DNA of 43,841 nt, from assembly GCA_016793505.1 (NCBI GenBank), contig JAEULW010000231.1:1-43841 (forward strand), written 5' to 3'. Both the position numbers and the translations under genes were made by a program. The DNA comes from Methylobacteriaceae bacterium. Lineage in GTDB: Bacteria; Pseudomonadota; Alphaproteobacteria; Rhizobiales; Beijerinckiaceae. The notes under the pieces were generated by a model that saw only the letters and a list, made by a program, of their open reading frames with translations, did not search any database and had not been told where the DNA came from. This document shows positions 35,746 to 42,494 of this stretch, one piece after another. Position 1 is the first letter of the stretch. Each line of letters starts with the position of its first letter.

Positions 35746-37248
35746 ATGACGATCGTGCTCGCCTGCGATCTCGGAGGCGCGAGTTTCCGCGCCGCCCTGA
35801 TCGACGAGACGGGCGCGGCGCGCGCGGCGGCGGCGCGCCCTTCGCCTGTCCCGGAGCGACGCGGCGAAGCGTCCGAGATCGATCCGCCGCTGTGGCGCGC
35901 GGCGCTGTTCGCCCTCGCCGGCGATCTCGCCCGCGCCGCGCCGCAGGCCTTCGCCGCGATCGAGGGCGTCGCCCTTTGCGGGGCGACGCGCACGCAGGTG
36001 TTTCTCGAGGCCGACGGGCGGCCGCTGCGGCCGGCGATGCTGTGGGACGACGCCCGCGCCGAAGGGGCCGCCCGCCGCCTCGCCGCGCGCGCCCCCGGCC
36101 ATCCCGAAGCGGCGGCGCTGAACGCCTTCCATCCCGCCGCCCGTCTCGCCTTTCTCGCCGAGACCGAGCCGGAGCGCTTGGCGCGCCTCGCCTGCGTGCT
36201 CGACCCGAAGGACTATCTCGCCGCAGACCTGACCGGCGAACGCGCCAGCGATCCCGTCTCGCTGGCGCGGCTGATCGCGGCGGCGACGCCGGACGCCGCC
36301 GGCGTCGATCTGCTCGCCGCGCTCGGCGCCTCGCCTGCCTTGCTGCCGCCGCTGCGCGAGCCGTGGGAACGGACCGGCGACATCCGCTCCGGCCTGCCCG
36401 CCCCCTTCGACCGGCTCGCCGGCGTTCCGGTGTTCTGCGGTTCGAACGACACCTATGCCGCCGTGCTCGGCCTCGGCGCGATGCGCGCCGGCGTCGCCTA
36501 CAATATTTCGGGCACCACCGAGGTGCTCGGCGTGGTCGGCCCGGAGCCGATGCGGGCCGAGGGCCTGCTGACGGTCGACTGGCGCGGTCTGTGGCAGCTC
36601 GGCGGCCCGAGCCAGACCGGCGCCGACGCGCTCGCCTGGCTCGCCGCGATCCTCGGCCGCGAGGTCGGCGCGCTCGAGGCGCTGCTCGCCGCCCGGCGCG
36701 ATCCGCAACCCGCGCTGTTCCTGCCGTATCTGTCGGGCGAACGCGTGCCGCATTGGGATGCGGGCCTGCGCGGCGCCTTCGTCGGCCTGTCGCGCCGGCA
36801 CGGGCCGGCCGATCTCGTCTGGGCCGCGCTCGAGGGCGTCGCCTTCCAGAACCGCCTCGTGCTGGAGCGCGCCGAGGCGCGGACCGGCGCCGTGCATGAA
36901 ATCCGCTTCGGCGGCGGCGGCGCGGCGAATGCCCGCTGGCGGCAGATCAAGGCGGATGTCTGCGGCCGCCCGATCGTCACCGGCGCGGCGAAGGAGCCGG
37001 GCCTCGTCGGCGCGGCGATCCTCGCCTTCGTCGGCCTCGGCCGCTTCGCCTCGCTCGCGGCGGCGCAGGACGCCATGGTCCGCATCGCCCAGCGCTGCGA
37101 GCCCGACCCGGCGCGCGCCGCGATCTACGACGCGCTCTATGCGCGCTGGCGCGAGGCGGAGGCGGCGATCGCGCCGGTCTCGCGCGCGCTGGCCGGCTTC
37201 GACGCCGCCACGCTCGTCGCGCCGGCGGCGACGGAGCATGCGGCATGA
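35746..37248 (+). CDS. FGGY-family carbohydrate kinase
   Basis: A 500-residue sugar kinase of the xylulokinase-like branch. The N-terminal ATPase fold begins LACDLGGASFRAALID (residues 4-19), with CGATRTQVFLEADGRPLRPAMLWDD as the substrate-side motif. The second domain has CGSNDTYAAVLGLG, the phosphate loop ISGTTEV, YLSGERVPHWD and the FGGY-type signature region EIRFGGGGAANARWRQIKADVCGRPIV. It phosphorylates a ketose or polyol before entry into central metabolism. The sugar is unknown; the nucleoside hydrolase in the same operon hints at a pentose. GGAGAG precedes the ATG at 35746. The stop overlaps the next start by 4 bases. Confidence 0.88.
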   Translation: MTIVLACDLGGASFRAALIDETGAARAAAARPSPVPERRGEASEIDPPLWRAALFALAGDLARAAPQAFAAIEGVALCGATRTQVFLEADGRPLRPAMLWDDARAEGAARRLAARAPGHPEAAALNAFHPAARLAFLAETEPERLARLACVLDPKDYLAADLTGERASDPVSLARLIAAATPDAAGVDLLAALGASPALLPPLREPWERTGDIRSGLPAPFDRLAGVPVFCGSNDTYAAVLGLGAMRAGVAYNISGTTEVLGVVGPEPMRAEGLLTVDWRGLWQLGGPSQTGADALAWLAAILGREVGALEALLAARRDPQPALFLPYLSGERVPHWDAGLRGAFVGLSRRHGPADLVWAALEGVAFQNRLVLERAEARTGAVHEIRFGGGGAANARWRQIKADVCGRPIVTGAAKEPGLVGAAILAFVGLGRFASLAAAQDAMVRIAQRCEPDPARAAIYDALYARWREAEAAIAPVSRALAGFDAATLVAPAATEHAA

Positions 37249-38018
37249 GCGCGGTCACGCTGATCACCGGGGCGGCCGGCGGCATCGGCGGCGCGCTCGC
37301 CCGGATGCTCGTCGCGCGCGGCGCGCGGCTGTTCCTCACCGATCGCGACGAAACAGGCCTTGCGCGCCTTTGCGCCGAACTTGGCGACGGCGCCGCATCG
37401 CTCGCCGGCGATGCGCATGATCGCGGCCTGCCGGAGCGCTGCGTCGCCGCGGCGCTGGCGCGCTTCGGCCGGCTCGACGCGCTCGTCACCTGCGCCGGCG
37501 CCTCGCGCCCCTGTCCGCTGGTCGAGATGCAGGACGAGGAATGGGAGCGCCTCGTCGATCTCAACCTGTCGGCCGTGTTCCGCTTCTCGAAGGCCGTCGC
37601 GCGGGCGCTGATCGCGCAGGGCGAGGGCGGAGCGATGGTGCATGTCTCCTCGATCGCGCACGCCAATGGCGGCGCCAATCTCGCCTATGGCTCGGCGAAA
37701 GGCGGCGTCGCGACGCTGAGCTATGGCATGGCGCAGCAGCTCGGCGCGCATCGCATCCGCGTCAATGCGGTGGCGCCGGGGATCATCGACACGCCGATGG
37801 TGCGGGGCGGTTTTGCCGCGCAGTTCGACGGCCTCGTCGCCGGCGCTGCGGCGCGCACGCCGCTCGGCCGGCTCGGCCGCGCCGAGGACGTGGCGGCGAC
37901 GATCGCCTTTCTGCTTTCCGACGGCGCCGCCTTCGTCACCGGCGCGCTGGTGCCGGTGACAGGCGGAATCGAGATTCTCTCGCCGATCTCGGCGATCGCC
38001 CGCGAAGGGGCGGTCTGA
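37245..38018 (+). CDS. Short-chain dehydrogenase/reductase
   Basis: A 257-residue classical SDR with the cofactor loop TGAAGGIG (residues 8-15), D33 after the second strand (favouring NAD over NADP), CAGA in place of NNAG, catalytic S135-S136, Y148 and K152 (AYGSAKGG), and the PG motif VAPGIIDTPMV. It probably oxidises a sugar or polyol taken up by the transporter encoded downstream. It overlaps the kinase by 4 bases and the permease by 1 base, so all three are tightly coupled. It is only distantly similar to bdhA in this window. Confidence 0.88.
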   Translation: MSAVTLITGAAGGIGGALARMLVARGARLFLTDRDETGLARLCAELGDGAASLAGDAHDRGLPERCVAAALARFGRLDALVTCAGASRPCPLVEMQDEEWERLVDLNLSAVFRFSKAVARALIAQGEGGAMVHVSSIAHANGGANLAYGSAKGGVATLSYGMAQQLGAHRIRVNAVAPGIIDTPMVRGGFAAQFDGLVAGAAARTPLGRLGRAEDVAATIAFLLSDGAAFVTGALVPVTGGIEILSPISAIAREGAV

Positions 38019-38959
38019 TGCGCGAGATCGTCGGTCGCTACGGCACGGCGCTGGCCGGCCTCGCGCTCATCGTCTTCTTCATCGCCTTCGCGCCGAATTT
38101 CGCGACGCCGGGCAACATCGTCAATGTTCTGAAGGACACGAGCTTCCTCGCCATTCTGGCGATCGGCTTTGCGCTCGCCTTCACCGTCGCCGAGCTCGAC
38201 CTGTCGGTCGCCGAGGTCGCCAGCCTCGCCGCCGTCGTCTGCGGCTGGCTGGCGCAGAAGCAATATCATCCTGCGCTGGCGGTCGCCGCCGCTCTCGCCG
38301 TCGGCCTCGTCTTCGGCGCGGCGAACGGTTTTGGCGTGACGCGGCTGAAGGTGCCCTCGCTGATCATGACGCTCGGCGCCGCCGCGATCGCCAAGGGCGC
38401 GGCCTTCATGATCACGCAGGGCGTCGCCTTCGTCGGGCGCTGGCCTGCGGGCTTCACCGGCCTTGCGCGCGGGACGACGCTCGGCGTGCCCAATCTGGTG
38501 CTGTGGCTCGCCGCCGTCACCGCCTTCGCCTATGTGCTGGTGAAATGGACGCGCACCGGCGCGCATATGGTGGCGACGGGCGAGGCCGACGAGGCGGCGC
38601 GGCTCTCGGGCGTCGATGTCGGCCGGATGAAGCGGCTCGGCCTGCTGCTCGCCGGCGTGATGGCCTCGATCGCCGCCTTCCTGCTCGCCGCCAATCTCTC
38701 CTCCGCCGCGCCGAACATGGCGGGCGACTATCTGCTCTACGCCATCGCCGCCGTGCTGCTCGGCATGACGATGTTCGAACCGGGCAAGCCCAATATCGGC
38801 GGCACAGTGTTCGCCGCGCTGGTGCTGAAGGTGCTCGGCAACGGGCTCGTGCTGCTCGGCGCGCCCTACTACGCTCAGGACATCGTGCTCGGCGCGATCA
38901 TCATCGGCTCGGTCGCCTTCTCGGCGAGCGCGATGAAGAAAGCGGCGTTCAAGGTATGA
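38018..38959 (+). CDS. Ribose-type ABC transporter permease (RbsC/FrcC-like)
   Basis: A 313-residue membrane protein of the branched-chain/ribose permease class, with 8-10 hydrophobic segments. Landmarks are NIVNVLKDTSFLAILAIGFALAFTVAELDLSV near the N-terminus (the ribose-permease GIDLSV segment, here AELDLSV), KVPSLIMTLGAAAIAKGAAF, and GEADEAARLSGVDVGRMKRLGL, the cytoplasmic loop that meets the ATPase. The ATG shares one base with the SDR stop. The binding-protein gene follows after 26 bases. Confidence 0.92.
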   Translation: MREIVGRYGTALAGLALIVFFIAFAPNFATPGNIVNVLKDTSFLAILAIGFALAFTVAELDLSVAEVASLAAVVCGWLAQKQYHPALAVAAALAVGLVFGAANGFGVTRLKVPSLIMTLGAAAIAKGAAFMITQGVAFVGRWPAGFTGLARGTTLGVPNLVLWLAAVTAFAYVLVKWTRTGAHMVATGEADEAARLSGVDVGRMKRLGLLLAGVMASIAAFLLAANLSSAAPNMAGDYLLYAIAAVLLGMTMFEPGKPNIGGTVFAALVLKVLGNGLVLLGAPYYAQDIVLGAIIIGSVAFSASAMKKAAFKV

Positions 38960-38985
38960 TCGGCATTCAAGGGAGGACGACTGGC

Positions 38986-39927
38986 ATGAAACTGATCCGC
39001 AAACTGGCCCTTTCCGCCGCTGCGCTCGTGGCGCTCGGCGGCTCCGCTTTCGCTTTCGAGGTCGGCGTCATCGGCTTCCAGTTTTCCTCCGAGACGCATG
39101 CGCGCGTCGCCAACGCCGCCGCCGAAGCGGCCAAGGCGAAGGGATGGACGGTGACGCTGCTCAACTCGGAAGGCTCGCTGCCCAAGCATGCCGAACAGTT
39201 CGAGGCGCTGATCACCAAGAAGGTCGACGCCATCGTCATCGCCATGGGCAAGCCGGTCGAGGCCGACGCGCAGTTCAAGGCCGCCAAGGACAAGGGCGTG
39301 CCGGTGATCACCGTGCAGTCCGGCTCGAGCCCGCATGCGCTGTTCGACATCCAGACCAACGAATATCAGGTCGGCGCCGACGCCGCGCTCTATCTGCTCG
39401 GGCAGATGGGCTACAAAGGCAATATCCTGACCTCGCGTTTCGAGCTGAACGTCGCCTCGCGCATCCGCGGCAAGGTGCTCGACGTCGTGCTGTCGGAGAA
39501 TCAGGCGGTGAAGGAGCTCGGCAAGTTCTCGATGAACCGCACCCAGAGCTGGCGCGACGACGTGCGCGCCGGCATGCAGGCGCTTCTGTTGCAGAACCAG
39601 GGCAAGGTCGACGCGATCTGGGCCTCGTTCGACGGGCAGGCCTACATCATCGACGACCTGCTCAAGGCGCAGGGCGTCAAGAAGGGGCAGATTCCGCTGA
39701 TCTCCGTCGATGGCGGCGCCGAGAGCTACCGCCGCATCGCCGATCCCGATTCGACCTTCCTCGCCACCGTCGCGATTCCCTTCGAGGCGATGGGCAAGCA
39801 GGCGATCGACGCTGTGCAGGCGATCGTCGTCGACAAGAAGCCGAAGGAGTCGATCACCGCCGGCCCGTATCTGTTCGCCAACGCCGTGCTGGTCGACAAG
39901 ACCAATGTGAAGGACTTCATGAAGTGA
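38986..39927 (+). CDS. Ribose-type periplasmic sugar-binding protein (RbsB-like)
   Basis: A 313-residue family 4 periplasmic binding protein with a Sec signal peptide (MKLIRKLALSAAALVALGGSAFA-FE). The fold markers are IGFQFSSETHARVANAAAEAAKAKGW, EALITKKVDAIVIAMGKPVEADAQFKAAKDKGVPVIT and IDVVLSEN-like second-domain strands, ending with ATVAIPFEAMGKQAIDAVQAIV. It binds a pentose, hexose or related compound; the ligand is not evident. The ribosome site GGGAGG is strong. A palindromic repeat follows before the ATPase gene. Confidence 0.92.
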   Translation: MKLIRKLALSAAALVALGGSAFAFEVGVIGFQFSSETHARVANAAAEAAKAKGWTVTLLNSEGSLPKHAEQFEALITKKVDAIVIAMGKPVEADAQFKAAKDKGVPVITVQSGSSPHALFDIQTNEYQVGADAALYLLGQMGYKGNILTSRFELNVASRIRGKVLDVVLSENQAVKELGKFSMNRTQSWRDDVRAGMQALLLQNQGKVDAIWASFDGQAYIIDDLLKAQGVKKGQIPLISVDGGAESYRRIADPDSTFLATVAIPFEAMGKQAIDAVQAIVVDKKPKESITAGPYLFANAVLVDKTNVKDFMK

Positions 39928-39974
39928 ACGGCGCAGGCCGACAGAAAGGGCGCGGAAGCGACGCCGCGCCCGCT

Positions 39975-40064
39975 CCGTCATCGCGAGCGAAGCGAAGCGA
40001 TCCATCCCGGCCGCCTGGCCGCGGCGTGGATTGCTTCGTCGGCTCCGCCTCCTCGCAATGACGG
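39975..40064 (-). repeat. Palindromic intergenic repeat, copy 2 (GTCATTGCGAG type)
   Basis: A 90-base imperfect palindrome between the sugar-binding-protein gene and the ATPase gene. The left arm (39975-40004) reads CCGTCATCGCGAG ... GCGATCCA; the right arm (40027-40064) is the exact complement of the 38-base left arm of copy 1 at 32847. The centre is Gly/Cys-rich and differs between copies. It ends 10 bases before the ATPase ATG, so the ATPase ribosome site lies inside or beside the hairpin. Confidence 0.9.
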
Positions 40065-40074
40065 CGCGACGCCC

Positions 40075-40866
40075 ATGACCGACCCCATCCTCTCGCTGCG
40101 CGGGATCGGCAAGAGCTATGGCGCCGTCCTCGCCGTGCGCGAGGTCGATCTCGACGTCTTTCCCGGCGAGACGGTGGCGATCCTCGGCGACAATGGCGCG
40201 GGCAAGTCCAGTCTCATCAAGATGATCTCCGGCGCCGAGGCGCCGAGCGCGGGCGAGATGCGCGTGCGCGGCGAGCGCGTGCGCTTCTCATCCCCGCATG
40301 ACGCGTTGGCGCGCGGCGTCGCGACGATCTATCAGGATCTCGCGCTCGCCCCGCGCCTGTCGATCGCGCAGAACGTGTTCATGGGCTCGGAGCTGACGCG
40401 CCCCTCGCCGCTGCCCTTCCTGCGTCTGCTCGACAAGAAGAAGATGGCGGAGGAGTCGCGGCGCTATCTGGAACAGCTGGCGATCCGCATCGACGACATG
40501 TCGCGCCCGGTCGACCGACTTTCGGGCGGACAGCGGCAGGCGGTGGCGATCTCGCGCGCGCTGCGCTGGAACGCCGACATCATCATCATGGACGAGCCGA
40601 CCGCGGCGCTCGGCGTCAAGGAGACCGCGCTGGTGCTCGATCTGGCGCGCCGTCTGAAAGCAAGTGGGCGCACCATCCTGCTGATCAGTCACAACATGCG
40701 CGACGTCGTGGCGCTGGCCGATCGCGTCGTCGTCATGGGCGCCGGCGCGAAGATCGCGGACCGGCCCGCGGCGGGGCTGAGCGCCGACGATCTGTCGCAC
40801 ATGATCATGAACGGCGCCGCGCCAACGGCGCCTGACTCGCCTCGCCCTTCGACAGGCCCAGGGTGA
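40075..40866 (+). CDS. Single-domain sugar ABC transporter ATPase (FrcA-like)
   Basis: A 263-residue ATPase with one nucleotide-binding domain: Walker A GDNGAGKSS, Q-loop IYQDLALAPRLS, signature LSGGQRQAVAISRAL and Walker B IIIMDEPTAALG. RbsA, AraG and XylG have two such domains in about 500 residues; this half-size form resembles FrcA of the rhizobial fructose/ribose/mannose importer. The last six residues and the TGA stop are encoded by an intergenic repeat (from 40846), so the natural C-terminus was altered by repeat insertion. It works with the permease and binding protein upstream. Confidence 0.92.
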   Translation: MTDPILSLRGIGKSYGAVLAVREVDLDVFPGETVAILGDNGAGKSSLIKMISGAEAPSAGEMRVRGERVRFSSPHDALARGVATIYQDLALAPRLSIAQNVFMGSELTRPSPLPFLRLLDKKKMAEESRRYLEQLAIRIDDMSRPVDRLSGGQRQAVAISRALRWNADIIIMDEPTAALGVKETALVLDLARRLKASGRTILLISHNMRDVVALADRVVVMGAGAKIADRPAAGLSADDLSHMIMNGAAPTAPDSPRPSTGPG

Positions 40867-40934
40867 GGCGCTCCGGCGCCATCGAGCTCTCCACCCTCAT
40901 CCCGAGCGAAGTCGAAGGATGAGACTGTCGAAGG
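40845..40934 (+). repeat. CCTTCGAC...TGAGG-type intergenic repeat, entering the ATPase gene
   Basis: The left arm has CCTTCGAC at 40846 and TGAGG at 40864; the right arm has CCTCAT at 40895 and GTCGAAGG at 40911, with a further GTCGAAGG at 40927. The arms are complementary at their ends but differ inside (GGCCCAGGG against GCTCGGGA), as is usual for this family in alphaproteobacterial genomes. The element lies between the ATPase and nucleoside hydrolase genes and supplies the ATPase stop codon. Confidence 0.8.
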
Positions 40935-40955
40935 TTTCGACGCGAGGATGACTGC

Positions 40956-41885
40956 ATGAGCCGCCTTCCCATCATCATCGACACCGATCCCGGCCAGGAT
41001 GACGCGGCGGCGCTGTGGCTGGCGCTGGCGCATCGCGACCGGCTCGATCTGACGTTCGTCGCGACTGTCGCCGGCAATGTCGGCCTAGACCTCACCACCG
41101 CCAATGCGCTGCGCATTCTCGACGCGGCGGAGCGGCCGGACATGCCCGTGCATCGCGGCGCCGACCGGCCGCTGGTCTATGATCTCGAGATCGCCGACTA
41201 CATCAGCGGGCCGGACGGTCTCGCCGGCGCCGGCCTGCCGCTGTCGTCGCGCGCCGCGCACGAAGAACATGCCGTCGACGCATTGATCGCCGCCTTGCGC
41301 GCCGCGCCGGCGCCGGGCCTGACGCTGTGTCCGCTCGGGCCGCTCACCAATCTGGCGCTCGCCTTCCGCCTGGCGCCGGAGCTTCTGCCAAGGGTCGAGC
41401 GCATCGTCACGATGGGCGGGGCGATCGGGCTCGGCAATGTCACGCCGGCGGCCGAATTCAACGTCTATGTCGATCCGCACGCCGCAGCGATCGTTTACGG
41501 ATGCGGCCGGCCGATCGTGATGTTCGGCCTCGGCGTCACCTTGCAGGCGCTGGCGTCGCATGACCAGATCGCGCGGTTCCGCGATCTCGGGCGCTGCGGC
41601 CGGTCGCTGCACGGCATGCTGACGCGGCCCCGGCCCGGCGGCTTCGGAACCGACGGTCATCCCATGCACGACCTCTGCGTCATCGCCTGGCTGCTTTGGC
41701 CCGAACTCTTTTCCGGTCGCGACTGTTTCGTCGACGTCGAATGCGCCGCCGGTCCGCAGCGCGGCCGCACGACGATCGACTGGAACGGACGGACGAGGCG
41801 CGCGCCGAACGCGCATGTGATCGCGACTGTCGAGGCGCGCGACCTGTTCGAACGCGTGCTCGAAGCCTTCGCACGGCTTCCCTGA
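40956..41885 (+). CDS. Inosine/uridine-preferring nucleoside hydrolase family protein
   Basis: A 309-residue enzyme that hydrolyses the N-glycosidic bond of ribonucleosides to base and ribose. The calcium/ribose site motif DTDPGQDDA is at residues 9-17, CPLGPLTNLALAF lies near residue 128, VTMGGAIGLGNVTPAAEFNVYVDPHAA provides the next ligands, and the C-terminal HPMHDLCVIAWLL supplies the last conserved Asp/His. There is no signal peptide, so it acts on imported substrate. It lies in the same operon as a ribose-type transporter, FGGY kinase and SDR, which points to nucleoside or modified-pentose use. Some family members act on other ribosides. Confidence 0.93.
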   Translation: MSRLPIIIDTDPGQDDAAALWLALAHRDRLDLTFVATVAGNVGLDLTTANALRILDAAERPDMPVHRGADRPLVYDLEIADYISGPDGLAGAGLPLSSRAAHEEHAVDALIAALRAAPAPGLTLCPLGPLTNLALAFRLAPELLPRVERIVTMGGAIGLGNVTPAAEFNVYVDPHAAAIVYGCGRPIVMFGLGVTLQALASHDQIARFRDLGRCGRSLHGMLTRPRPGGFGTDGHPMHDLCVIAWLLWPELFSGRDCFVDVECAAGPQRGRTTIDWNGRTRRAPNAHVIATVEARDLFERVLEAFARLP

Positions 41886-41895
41886 GAGGATCGAG

Positions 41896-42417
41896 ATGCC
41901 GGATTTCGTCGATGAACTTGCAGCCGAAGCGCAGGCCGCCATCGCGCAGATGCAGCGCGCCGCGCTGACCGCGCGTGCGGCGCATGCGCGCGCCGAACTG
42001 CTCCGCCACATGATCACGACGGCGCGCAAGATGGCCGGGCGCCCACGCGAGGCGGCGCTCGCTGGCGTCGTCTCGGAATGGACGGGCGCCTGGGGCGTCG
42101 ATCGGGCGCAGGACCTCGCGGTGGCGCGCGAGATGGAGGCGCTCACCGCCGCCTGCCTCGATCATGTCGCACGGCCGGACGCTGCGACCGACGCGACCCT
42201 GCGCGCCGCGACGGAGGCGCTCGACGCGGCCTTCATGGCGCGCGGGACGAGTCTCGCCGACGAGATGGCCTGGCGCTCGCAATGCGCGCATGGCTGGTGG
42301 GAGGCGGTGGCGCCGACGCCGGCCGATCTGCCCGGCGCGAAAGGCCGACCCGACGTTCCGCGTCTCGACGCCGCGCATCCGTTCTGGGAGGCGGGCTGCG
42401 CCGATCATTGCCGCTAG
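41896..42417 (+). CDS. Small helical protein of unknown function
   Basis: A 173-residue protein I do not recognise. It starts 10 bases after the nucleoside hydrolase stop with a GAGAGGATCGAG ribosome region and is probably the last gene of that operon. The N-terminal 50 residues are an amphipathic Ala-rich helix (DELAAEAQAAIAQMQRAAL). The middle is helical, and the last 45 residues hold three Trp (WRSQCAHGWWEAV) and two Cys. No signal peptide, membrane segment or known motif is visible. It could equally be linked to the WD40 gene that begins 78 bases downstream. Confidence 0.65.
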   Translation: MPDFVDELAAEAQAAIAQMQRAALTARAAHARAELLRHMITTARKMAGRPREAALAGVVSEWTGAWGVDRAQDLAVAREMEALTAACLDHVARPDAATDATLRAATEALDAAFMARGTSLADEMAWRSQCAHGWWEAVAPTPADLPGAKGRPDVPRLDAAHPFWEAGCADHCR

Positions 42418-42494
42418 CGCGTCGCCGCCGCGCCGCTTGCCAGTCCGCGCGCTCCGGCCGATGTTCTGCTTCGGACGCGAGGCGGGAGGCGACG

